Below, one piece after another: positions 1-5,448 of a stretch of DNA of 6,060 nucleotides (the first letter of the stretch is position 1; the number at the start of each line of letters is the position of its first letter). The DNA is taken from positions 1-6,060 of the forward strand of contig JAHFTM010000097.1 in the NCBI GenBank assembly GCA_023269335.1. The letters are read 5' to 3'. A model generated the notes under the pieces. That model made no database searches and had not been told where the DNA came from. It saw only the letters and a program-made list of their open reading frames with translations. This stretch comes from Chlamydiia bacterium. Lineage in GTDB: Bacteria; Chlamydiota; Chlamydiia; Chlamydiales; FEN-1388. A program made the position numbers and the translations under genes.

Positions 1-48
1 AACTTAGTAGCCCAAATCAAAAATTGTTCGAGTGAGTTTTAACTGAAA

Positions 49-318
49 CTACTGCTGAGCATTGCGACGCGCTTCTTTCATAGCTTCAACGAGGTGCTGA
101 TTATGACGCTTACACTCAGTTGCCATCTGAAGAGTCATAGCATCCTGTAAAACCTTTACAAACGCTTGACCTGAAGGTGATGCGGTAAGGTCTGCCCACG
201 TACTGCCCGCTATCGGCGCCATATTTTGTAAAGAACTTGGAAGCGCTGAGCCGCTCGAGCCTGTAACTTCAGGATTTGTAGCAGCACTTGCGGAAGCGAC
301 TGGATCTATTGGTGCCAT
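49..318 (-). CDS. Small Ser/Ala/Pro-rich protein of unknown function
   Basis: I do not recognise this 89-residue protein. Its first half (1-50) is low-complexity, rich in Ser, Ala, Pro and Gly, and probably disordered. The tetrapeptide MAPI occurs at residues 1-4 and again at 33-36. The second half (about 51-89) looks like one long amphipathic, basic helix (QAFVKVLQDAMTLQMATECK, then HLVEAMKEARRNAQQ). There is no signal peptide or membrane segment. It is clearly a real gene: a strong Shine-Dalgarno (AAAGGGGG) lies five bases before the ATG, and a good sigma70-type promoter is centred about 70 bases upstream. The internal Met33 lacks a ribosome binding site. A disordered Ser-rich N-terminus with a helical C-terminus resembles type III secretion substrates or small chaperone-bound proteins, but this is only compositional. 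It follows the kinase gene by 105 bases and appears to be transcribed separately. Confidence 0.7.
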   Translation of the reverse strand: MAPIDPVASASAATNPEVTGSSGSALPSSLQNMAPIAGSTWADLTASPSGQAFVKVLQDAMTLQMATECKRHNQHLVEAMKEARRNAQQ

Positions 319-322
319 TTTT

Positions 323-331
323 ACCCCCTTT
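323..331 (-). promoter_or_regulatory. Strong ribosome binding site of the 89-residue protein gene
   Basis: The minus strand reads AAAGGGGGT, followed by AAAA and the ATG at 316-318. It is the most G-rich Shine-Dalgarno in the window. It fixes the start at the first methionine rather than Met33. Confidence 0.7.
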
Positions 332-349
332 CTGCCTTGTTAGGCGCAT

Positions 350-368
350 AATCTACATTCAATCTACA
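350..368. repeat. 8-bp direct repeat at the predicted transcription start of the 89-residue gene
   Basis: AATCTACA occurs at 350-357 and 361-368, offset by 11 bases, about one helical turn. The copies overlap and follow the predicted start point near 365, where a repressor could sit. The repeat is short and may be chance. Confidence 0.35.
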
Positions 369-371
369 CTC

Positions 372-400
372 ATTGTACAACAAAAACATTTAATAATCAA
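372..400 (-). promoter_or_regulatory. sigma70-type promoter for the 89-residue protein gene
   Basis: On the minus strand, TTGATT (395-400) is followed, after exactly 17 bases, by TACAAT (372-377). These match the -35 and -10 consensus at 4 of 6 and 5 of 6 positions with the optimal spacer. Transcription would start near 365 and give a leader of about 47 bases. It lies just after the kinase stop, so the small gene does not need read-through. Confidence 0.65.
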
Positions 401-423
401 ATAACTCTTTAAAAACGTTTTAT

Positions 424-1899
424 TTACATGATATTTCTTACTTGATTTAAAGCTTCTTGAAGGCTCATACGCTCCTCTGGATCTGGGTGGGCTAGACATA
501 AAAGTACAAGCTCAAGCTTTTCTGCAGGGTTTAATTGCTCTCGACCCTGTAAAGCAGCAATCGGCGTTTTTATATGCGTGTTCAAAGCCTCTTTCAATCT
601 CTCCTGGTTTTGACGGATCAACTCAGAATCGTTATACTGACCTAGCTTTTCGTTATAATTGCCATAGCTATCTCTAATCAACTTCTGCCAAGGCAGCACG
701 CGAAAGGTCACTTTTCCGTCCATCAACCTTTGAAGCTGCAGGTAAAACAGTTGAAGAAGAGTCACGCCAAGAGCAAAAATATCAAATCCATAAACGCTCT
801 TTTCAGGCCACTTGACGCTCTCAATTGCGAAAAGCTCAGGCGCTGTATAATCGATTGAACCGTAATAGCCATAAGAAACTATACAATGTATCTCTTGATT
901 TTCTGAAAAATCACACGATGCACCAAAATCAATGTAAGCAGCTTTCACTCCTGCACCAGCACATTTCGTAGCAACAAGATTTGCAGGCTTAATATCACCA
1001 TGTGCCATTCTTTTTGTGTGCATAGCTAAAAGCCCTTCGAGGAGGTCGAAAGTTATATTCAGTTTGTCAGACAAACTGAATTCCCCTTGAGTCTCTAAGT
1101 AGTTAGCCAAACTTGTTTGATAACCCGCCACAATAGAACTAAGTGCTGGCGTTCCGCAACTTAGAATACACTTGGTCCAGTTTTGAAACCGGGCTACCGA
1201 GCGCACATCAACTAGTTTTGCATGATTGACGAATTCTTGCAGCGTAGTCTCTCGTTCCCCATCATCAAGAGTTGCATTTGTCAGACAATGGATTGCATAC
1301 TGTGGATGCCAGCTAGGATCTTCTGCTGATAAAAAAAGAGCACTGCGGGTGTCTTTAAAAGAGCCAGCCCCTTTAAACCAAGCCACACTTTTGTTTGCTA
1401 TAATTGCTATTTTTTTTGTACTGCTATCATACTGAAGCGCTCTTGAAAGTAGTGTTTTTGATCTGGAAAGATACTGAATAGTGCCTCTATCCATATTTTT
1501 AAGTACTATTTCTATGTACGAAGCAACTGCGAAAGCCTCATACAGAACTAGCGGTGCCGTTTCGAAATTTACCTTCCTAATGACTTCAGCACAGGCAATG
1601 ATGCGTGAAAAGACAAGCTTCATCTTCGCCTGCTGCGTTCCAGGCAGAGCTACTCTGAGGTCATTCGCACAAGTTTTTGCAGTCCAGTAAAGTATTTCTC
1701 TATTTTCATCACTACCTGTTTTTATATGTATGCGTACAAGTTTATCAAAATCAATTGGCTCATGCACTGCTGTAAAAAGAAGCACTTCTTTCAAACTGCC
1801 ACCTTGAAACGGAAAGCTTGGCGTTGGGCTTGGATATGTAAATGTCGTGGGGTACTGCCTGTGAGGCTGTGACAAGGGCATGAGAGCTGTGTTAGTCAT
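424..1899 (-). CDS. Eukaryotic-like protein kinase with relocated or missing catalytic lysine (WNK-like arrangement)
   Basis: This 491-residue protein has a protein-kinase fold in its C-terminal two thirds. A Pro/Ser/Thr-rich lead (1-35) and an unassigned helical region (36-160) come first. Visible kinase motifs are the glycine loop FKGAGSFKD (175-183), the beta-3 strand YAIHCL (201-206), a probable alpha-C Glu222 and catalytic HGDIKPAN (300-307, Asp302). IDFGAS (323-328, Mg-binding Asp324), the activation segment ending in APE (353-355), the helix-F DIFALG (373-378) and Arg477 follow. The active-site aspartates, Asn307 and APE are intact. The VAIK lysine is His204, and Lys182 sits at the third glycine of the GxGxxG loop. 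It may be active by the WNK route, or be a pseudokinase. There is no transmembrane segment, unlike PknB-type receptors, so it is cytoplasmic or secreted. Chlamydial Pkn5, reported as a type III secretion substrate, has about this length from memory, but its gene context differs. AGGT precedes the ATG by about five bases. Confidence 0.88.
   Translation of the reverse strand: MTNTALMPLSQPHRQYPTTFTYPSPTPSFPFQGGSLKEVLLFTAVHEPIDFDKLVRIHIKTGSDENREILYWTAKTCANDLRVALPGTQQAKMKLVFSRIIACAEVIRKVNFETAPLVLYEAFAVASYIEIVLKNMDRGTIQYLSRSKTLLSRALQYDSSTKKIAIIANKSVAWFKGAGSFKDTRSALFLSAEDPSWHPQYAIHCLTNATLDDGERETTLQEFVNHAKLVDVRSVARFQNWTKCILSCGTPALSSIVAGYQTSLANYLETQGEFSLSDKLNITFDLLEGLLAMHTKRMAHGDIKPANLVATKCAGAGVKAAYIDFGASCDFSENQEIHCIVSYGYYGSIDYTAPELFAIESVKWPEKSVYGFDIFALGVTLLQLFYLQLQRLMDGKVTFRVLPWQKLIRDSYGNYNEKLGQYNDSELIRQNQERLKEALNTHIKTPIAALQGREQLNPAEKLELVLLCLAHPDPEERMSLQEALNQVRNIM
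1057..1081. repeat. Perfect 12-bp inverted repeat with a one-base centre inside the kinase gene
   Basis: The left arm ATTCAGTTTGTC (1057-1068) and right arm GACAAACTGAAT (1070-1081) flank a single A at 1069. All twelve pairs match. It lies in codons for about residues 273-281, just before helix E of the kinase domain. In mRNA it could form an 11-bp stem with a three-base loop. No flanking gene boundary or T-tract is present, so it is not a terminator. Confidence 0.9.
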
Positions 1900-1923
1900 G
1901 AGTAACCTGAATGTGCGGTAGTT

Positions 1924-1951
1924 TTTCTAGAGTTGCATTGATTTTTATCAA
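1924..1951 (-). promoter_or_regulatory. Possible weak promoter for the kinase gene
   Basis: The minus strand has TTGATA (1946-1951), a 16-base spacer and TAGAAA (1924-1929). The -10 matches poorly. The -35 hexamer sits inside a short inverted repeat (TTGAT, AAAA, ATCAA; 1938-1951) that could be an operator. The ribosome binding site is AGGT at 1905-1908. This is the weakest of the three promoter calls. Confidence 0.28.
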
Positions 1952-1996
1952 GCGCGCTATGGTATCTTGAACTCTTTTTTACTGCAATTTCAACAC

Positions 1997-2025
1997 AAAG
2001 GGCAGCTATGAGGCCGCCCTTTTTT
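1997..2025 (-). terminator. Probable hairpin terminator after the UIM-repeat gene
   Basis: A 7-bp stem (1997-2003 paired with 2016-2022, AAAGGGC/GCCCTTT) encloses a 12-base loop in the 150-base gap between the UIM-repeat gene and the kinase gene. On the minus strand the hairpin is followed only by TTTGTGTTG, a weak U-tract. The clean run of six T (2020-2025) is on the plus strand, so the element would stop plus-strand transcripts better. It starts about 25 bases after the stop codon and fits separate transcription of the kinase. Confidence 0.5.
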
Positions 2026-2049
2026 ATGATGAACGCAAAGCGTCTATTT

Positions 2050-2847
2050 TCAAATTAACAGATTTACCTGTTTGCCCATCGACGCCTCAGCCTCTTCTAG
2101 CTCATCTTCTAGAGCTTTTCGAGGATCCACAGCCTCTTCTAAAGCAAGAATTTTATCACTTATTTTTATTGGAATTGTACTAAGATTGGTTGTTTCATCC
2201 TCACCTGCAAAGCGGTGTACCCAGCGAAGCACCCCATTATGAACAATCCCCTCGACAACATAGTGTTTGCTAAATTGTTGCTTGATCGGCTCAACTGGTA
2301 TAACTGTTCTCACCTCTTCAGCTGCAATACTCAAAGATGGAACAGTTGCGCTTGTAGAGGCTGCCGCTGTTTCACTTGTAACGGATTCAGCCAAGCTCAC
2401 TAAATTTGCAGATATACCTACTGTTTGCGAATTGTTTGCTACTGAAACTGCTGCTTCACAACGAGCGATCAGATCTCGTATATTAGGTTGCAATACCGCC
2501 TGCGCATGCTCTAGTGGTGCAACTGATGCTGCTTTCGGCGACTTAGCTGAGACATTTGGCGCAGTTACAGAACTTGAAGAACTTGAAGAACTTGAAGATA
2601 AGGCACTATCGCTTGTTACATTTGTACTTGTTGCTTTTGCTGAATCGAGCGAATGTTTTAGATCACCTTCGCCCAATTCATCTTGAGACAAGTCAATTAC
2701 TCTAGCAAGCGCATCTCTCGTTACAGTCTCATTTTTTGAAGCGGCAATTGCTTGCGCCATTTCATCTTGCAGCTTTTTTTCAGCTACTGACGCAGCAAGT
2801 GCTTGTAATAACAATGGATCGGCTTGAGTAACGCTAGAAATAGCCAT
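2050..2847 (-). CDS. Ser/Ala-rich protein with three tandem UIM-like repeats; candidate host-directed effector
   Basis: I recognise no full-length family for this 265-residue protein. About 14% is Ser and 15% Ala. The N-terminus carries three repeats in strict 17-residue register. Each fits the ubiquitin-interacting motif (hydrophobic, two residues, Ala, three residues, Ser, two residues, acidic): Leu13/Ala16/Ser20/Glu23, Met30/Ala33/Ser37/Glu40 and Leu47/Val50/Ser54/Glu57. A disordered linker includes ten consecutive serines (84-93). Residues about 195-232 are the only part that looks folded (KHYVVEGIVHNGVLRWVHRF, likely beta strands), followed by an acidic helix (235-256, rich in Glu/Leu/Ala). 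There is no signal peptide and no membrane segment. The start has GAGGAT six bases upstream. It lies 91 bases after recX with its own promoter-like sequence. UIMs are characteristic of eukaryotic ubiquitin receptors; in an intracellular bacterium they would suggest a secreted protein that binds host ubiquitin. That role is inference; an Ala-rich helix without ubiquitin binding is the alternative. Confidence 0.8.
   Translation of the reverse strand: MAISSVTQADPLLLQALAASVAEKKLQDEMAQAIAASKNETVTRDALARVIDLSQDELGEGDLKHSLDSAKATSTNVTSDSALSSSSSSSSSSVTAPNVSAKSPKAASVAPLEHAQAVLQPNIRDLIARCEAAVSVANNSQTVGISANLVSLAESVTSETAAASTSATVPSLSIAAEEVRTVIPVEPIKQQFSKHYVVEGIVHNGVLRWVHRFAGEDETTNLSTIPIKISDKILALEEAVDPRKALEDELEEAEASMGKQVNLLI
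2571..2597 (-). repeat. 9-bp tandem repeat, three perfect copies, encoding poly-serine
   Basis: The minus-strand unit TCTTCAAGT (three different serine codons) is repeated three times without mismatch, and with the following TCT encodes ten serines. Because the unit is a multiple of three, slippage would change linker length without breaking the frame. It lies between the UIM-like repeats and the rest of the protein. Confidence 0.9.
2677..2820 (-). repeat. Region encoding three tandem 17-residue UIM-like repeats
   Basis: Codons 10-57 of the 265-residue protein. The units span residues 10-23 (2779-2820), 28-40 (2728-2766) and 44-57 (2677-2718), with key residues at a constant 17-residue spacing. 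DNA similarity persists only between units 1 and 2 (CAAGCA-TTGC-GC-TCA; 2788-2805 and 2737-2754), so the repeat is old or held by protein selection rather than a recent duplication. A degenerate fourth unit may follow at residues 63-70. Confidence 0.65.
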
Positions 2848-2882
2848 AACAGTATCCTCATTTAAAATTAATGAACGCTATG

Positions 2883-2912
2883 ATTGTATATATGAAATAA
2901 AGATAAAGTAAA
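2883..2912 (-). promoter_or_regulatory. Probable promoter for the UIM-repeat gene
   Basis: In the AT-rich gap after recX, the minus strand has TTTACT (2907-2912), an 18-base spacer and TACAAT (2883-2888). The -10 is the same as at the 89-residue gene; the -35 is weaker. The ribosome binding site GAGGAT is at 2854-2859, six bases before the ATG. No terminator is visible after recX, so some transcript may also read through from the topoisomerase operon. Confidence 0.45.
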
Positions 2913-2938
2913 CTAAACTAATTTTTATACTAAATATA

Positions 2939-3535
2939 TTATGTACACTCGGAGAGAGCACTTCTTATCTCATCTACAGGAAAGCCTTTACGAATGAGAG
3001 CGGCTACTGCTTTTTGTCTTATCGAAAGTGTGCTTTTTTTATCTAGAAGCTGTGGATAGCGCTTAGTAATCAGTAGAAGCAAAGCCTCCTTTACTTTGTT
3101 CTTATTTTGAAAAAAGGGCACAAGAGCTGTTTTAGCAATGCCTCGCGCTTTGGCTTTATGAAAGATTTCATGTGCACTTTTTCCCTGTTTGATCAGCTTG
3201 TCTACAAAAAATTCCAGCCACTCATCATCTTGCAGCCATTTTTTTTCAGAAAAATAGGTGAGTAGGCGCTGAATAGTCACCTCTCGAATGAGTCTTTTTT
3301 GTAAGAGCTGTTTCAGCTCTTGTGAATGGAAACTTTTCAATGCAATTTTTCGAAGAGAAAAGGCAAAAGCAACTTTGTATTCAAGCTCAAAAAATTGCTC
3401 TTCAAACTCCTCCTTCGATGCATACTCTCGCTTGCTCAGTTTTCTTGAAAATAGTTTCTTGTCGCACGTGTGGATCGTCTCATCATCACAGATCACTTCC
3501 AAAACGCTGCCCTTCTCCCCCACCAAAACTGTCAT
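2939..3535 (-). CDS. recX: RecX-family regulatory protein
   Basis: RecX proteins bind RecA and block or cap its filaments, tuning recombination and the SOS response. This 198-residue cytoplasmic protein shows the family layout. A variable lead of about 55 residues comes first, then three consecutive three-helix repeats. Repeat 1 (about 56-98) has 'LRKIALKSFHSQELKQLL'. Repeat 2 (about 100-140) has the characteristic LQDDEWLEFFVDKLIKQGKS followed by RGI. Repeat 3 (about 145-195) ends in AVAALIRKGFPVDEIRSAL, matching the usual C-terminal 'L.rrGf..d.I...l' signature. The start is set by the ATGA overlap with the parC stop; only a weak purine-rich RBS precedes it, so expression probably depends on translational coupling. 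The position after parC is unusual, since recX is classically next to recA. The lead resembles a short beta-rich piece (1-20) of unknown role. RecX family membership is likely; RecA inhibition here is inferred. Confidence 0.8.
   Translation of the reverse strand: MTVLVGEKGSVLEVICDDETIHTCDKKLFSRKLSKREYASKEEFEEQFFELEYKVAFAFSLRKIALKSFHSQELKQLLQKRLIREVTIQRLLTYFSEKKWLQDDEWLEFFVDKLIKQGKSAHEIFHKAKARGIAKTALVPFFQNKNKVKEALLLLITKRYPQLLDKKSTLSIRQKAVAALIRKGFPVDEIRSALSECT
3532..3535 (-). promoter_or_regulatory. ATGA stop-start overlap between parC and recX
   Basis: The minus-strand ATGA contains the recX ATG (3533-3535) and the parC TGA (3532-3534). Only a weak AAGAAAA lies upstream, so recX translation probably relies on ribosomes finishing parC. 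Confidence 0.75.
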
Positions 3536-5433
3536 GGCATTTTCTTGATTTCCATCACAGGGCGTGTGGCTATGCGATTACCCTGCGACTGCACGCCTTT
3601 TGTAGCCACCTTGGCAAAGTCAAATTCTTGCGCTGCAACCTTCTGCTTAGGCTTTGGCACAAGCTGCACTAAAAGCTTAAGTGCACTCTCTTTAGAAAAA
3701 TAAAGAAGCTGCATTTCTTCTTCTATAAAACGATAGACTTTGTCTAGGATAAACTGCTTGATAATAAAGCGCTTGGCATAGGCCAAGCCTGTTTTTGGCT
3801 CTCGATAACAAACTGAGAAAAGCGTTGTTTTATCCGCTGGCCCCACATGCACAATTTTGTCTTTTTCTTGCCCGATATACTGTTTTTCAGGGATATTCAT
3901 CACCTTGTAGCTACCGCTCTTATACATCACCAAAAGCTTGTCAAAGTTTGTGCAGGTAATCTTTTCAGATCCAGTGACCTTCGTTCCCAAATAGCCACTC
4001 TTTACATCAAAGCCTACCTCTATTTCTTTAGTTTCTAGCGCCCGCATGTCCACCTCTTCTAAGCGCTTGATCCTAGTTTTTCTTGGAAACTCATCGCCAT
4101 ATTTATCAATCAGACCTTTCAAGTAGCTGATGGTGAATTCCTTGATCTTTTTCAACTGCGTTCTTACTTTTTGAAGCTTGCCACCAATAGCCTTGATATC
4201 TTCCTGATTTTTCTGAATATCAAAGCGACCAATGCGGCGAATGGGGATATTCAAAAGACGTTCATAGTCTTCTTTTACTGGCTCTCTCTCGAGGAGTTCA
4301 AGATACGGTTTGAAACTCTTATCAAGCACCTTGTAGACGTTTTCATATTCTTCAACTTCTTCGATGTTCTTATACAGCCTGTTTTCAATGAAGATTTGCT
4401 CTAACGTCTTGTCAAAAATCTGTGCTAAACACTCTTTTTCATCGATTTGGAGCTCTGCCTTCAAATAGCTTTGTAGCTGTTCTACATGATAGCGCAGCAC
4501 CTCATCGACATCAGTCTCAATAGGCTTGCTATCTTTAATAACCACCATCTGTGAACTGATGGCCACTTCACATTCTGTGTAGGCATACAGATGATCGATA
4601 ATCTCTTCTGCATACTGACCTCGAGGCAACTTTACTTCGATTTCTACTTTTTCAGCCGTATAGTCATGGATCGAATCGATTTTCAGCTTCCCCTTTTTCG
4701 CAGCTTCATCAATTGAATGAATCAGTGATTCGGTTGTCGTGCCGTAACAGATTTCACGAATGACAATCGTCTTGGCATCTTTGATATCAATTTTTGCTCT
4801 CAAACGTACTTTTCCACGCCCTTTATCATACTCAGAAACATCGACAAGGCCACCCGTTGGAAAGTCAGGAATAATGCGAAATGAACGCTCTTCTAAAATG
4901 GCTATTTCAGCTTCTAAAAGCTCCCTAAAATTATGAGGGAAAATCTTCGTCGACATGCCAACTGCAATGCCTTCAGCACCCTGCATCAAAAGAAGTGGTA
5001 GCTTACATGGAAAGACAACGGGCTCAGAGTTTCTACCATCATATGAAGGTATGTAGGCAGTAAGCTGCGGATTGAAGACAGCTTCTTTTGCAAGTGGTGA
5101 AAGTCTTGTCTCAATATATCTTGATGCAGCCGCTGAATCACCTGTTAAGAGGTTACCGAAATTACCTTGTGTATCCAGTAAGAAACCCTTATTGGCTAAG
5201 TTGACCAGCGCCTCACTAATCGGAGCATCGCCATGCGGATGGTAGGCCATAGTTTGGCCAACAACGTTAGCCACTTTATGAAACTTTCCGTCATGCATTT
5301 TAAACAAAGTGTGCAAAATTCTTCTTTGGACTGGCTTCAAACCATCAATAATGTGAGGAATGGCACGGTCTAAAATAACATAGGAAGCATAGCGCAAATA
5401 ATGATCGCGCATCAAATGTTTTACATCTTGCAT
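3532..5433 (-). CDS. parC: DNA topoisomerase IV subunit A (ParC/GyrA_2 type)
   Basis: This is the DNA-cleaving subunit that partners ParE. It has 633 residues. The winged-helix/tower breakage domain holds GLKPVQRRIL (31-40), HPHGD (65-69) and NFGNLLTGDSAAASRYIETRL. Tyr106 is the predicted catalytic tyrosine that bonds to DNA, next to Arg105. Isoleucine-finger and tower regions follow (about 160-330), then a long charged helical stretch (330-460, coiled-coil gate) and a short beta-rich C-terminal domain (about 470-595). No GyrA box (QRRGGKG-like) is visible, which argues for topoisomerase IV rather than gyrase. From memory it is longer than the roughly 475-residue chlamydial GyrA_2 and shorter than Bacteroidota ParC of 850 or more, so the pinwheel is probably reduced. 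The positions matching E. coli GyrA Ser83 and Asp87 are Ala70 and Glu74. The ATG follows the parE stop by 9 bases, with AAGG overlapping that stop. Its own TGA overlaps the next gene's ATG. Confidence 0.95.
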   Translation of the reverse strand: MQDVKHLMRDHYLRYASYVILDRAIPHIIDGLKPVQRRILHTLFKMHDGKFHKVANVVGQTMAYHPHGDAPISEALVNLANKGFLLDTQGNFGNLLTGDSAAASRYIETRLSPLAKEAVFNPQLTAYIPSYDGRNSEPVVFPCKLPLLLMQGAEGIAVGMSTKIFPHNFRELLEAEIAILEERSFRIIPDFPTGGLVDVSEYDKGRGKVRLRAKIDIKDAKTIVIREICYGTTTESLIHSIDEAAKKGKLKIDSIHDYTAEKVEIEVKLPRGQYAEEIIDHLYAYTECEVAISSQMVVIKDSKPIETDVDEVLRYHVEQLQSYLKAELQIDEKECLAQIFDKTLEQIFIENRLYKNIEEVEEYENVYKVLDKSFKPYLELLEREPVKEDYERLLNIPIRRIGRFDIQKNQEDIKAIGGKLQKVRTQLKKIKEFTISYLKGLIDKYGDEFPRKTRIKRLEEVDMRALETKEIEVGFDVKSGYLGTKVTGSEKITCTNFDKLLVMYKSGSYKVMNIPEKQYIGQEKDKIVHVGPADKTTLFSVCYREPKTGLAYAKRFIIKQFILDKVYRFIEEEMQLLYFSKESALKLLVQLVPKPKQKVAAQEFDFAKVATKGVQSQGNRIATRPVMEIKKMP

Positions 5434-5448
5434 AATTGTACCTTACAC
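5434..5448 (-). promoter_or_regulatory. parE-parC junction with Shine-Dalgarno overlapping the parE stop
   Basis: On the minus strand the parE stop TAA merges with AAGG, and the parC ATG follows about six bases later; GAGG also occurs just before the stop. No room exists for a promoter, so the two subunits are co-transcribed and probably co-translated, which would keep them at equal amounts for the A2B2 enzyme. Confidence 0.6.

Noticed and set aside
1..48. Possible terminator or further gene at the left edge
   Set aside because: The 48 bases beyond the last stop show no stem-loop and no start codon context; too little sequence is visible.
49..318. The 89-residue protein as a type III needle subunit or as a further UIM protein
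   Set aside because: The length is similar to needle proteins, but the half-disordered sequence lacks the paired-helix needle pattern. The HLVEAMKEARRN segment has Ala where a UIM needs Ser and no closing acidic residue.
424..1899. A PknB-type membrane receptor kinase
   Set aside because: No transmembrane helix or PASTA repeats are present, and the kinase domain is C-terminal, not N-terminal.
2267..2686. Plus-strand open frame of 139 codons opposite the Ser/Ala-rich gene
   Set aside because: It is the antisense shadow of a repetitive gene: its ELEELEELE stretch is just the reverse reading of the 9-bp serine repeat. No ribosome binding site or recognisable domain is present.
3288..3703. Overlapping plus-strand frames across the recX-parC junction
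   Set aside because: They oppose well-supported genes, lack Shine-Dalgarno sequences, and have Cys/Ser/His-rich compositions typical of antisense readings.
3771..3788. 7-bp hairpin GCTTGGC/GCCAAGC within parC as a terminator or attenuator
   Set aside because: It lies in the middle of a conserved coding stretch (AYAKRF), has no U-tract on the minus strand, and is short enough to be chance.
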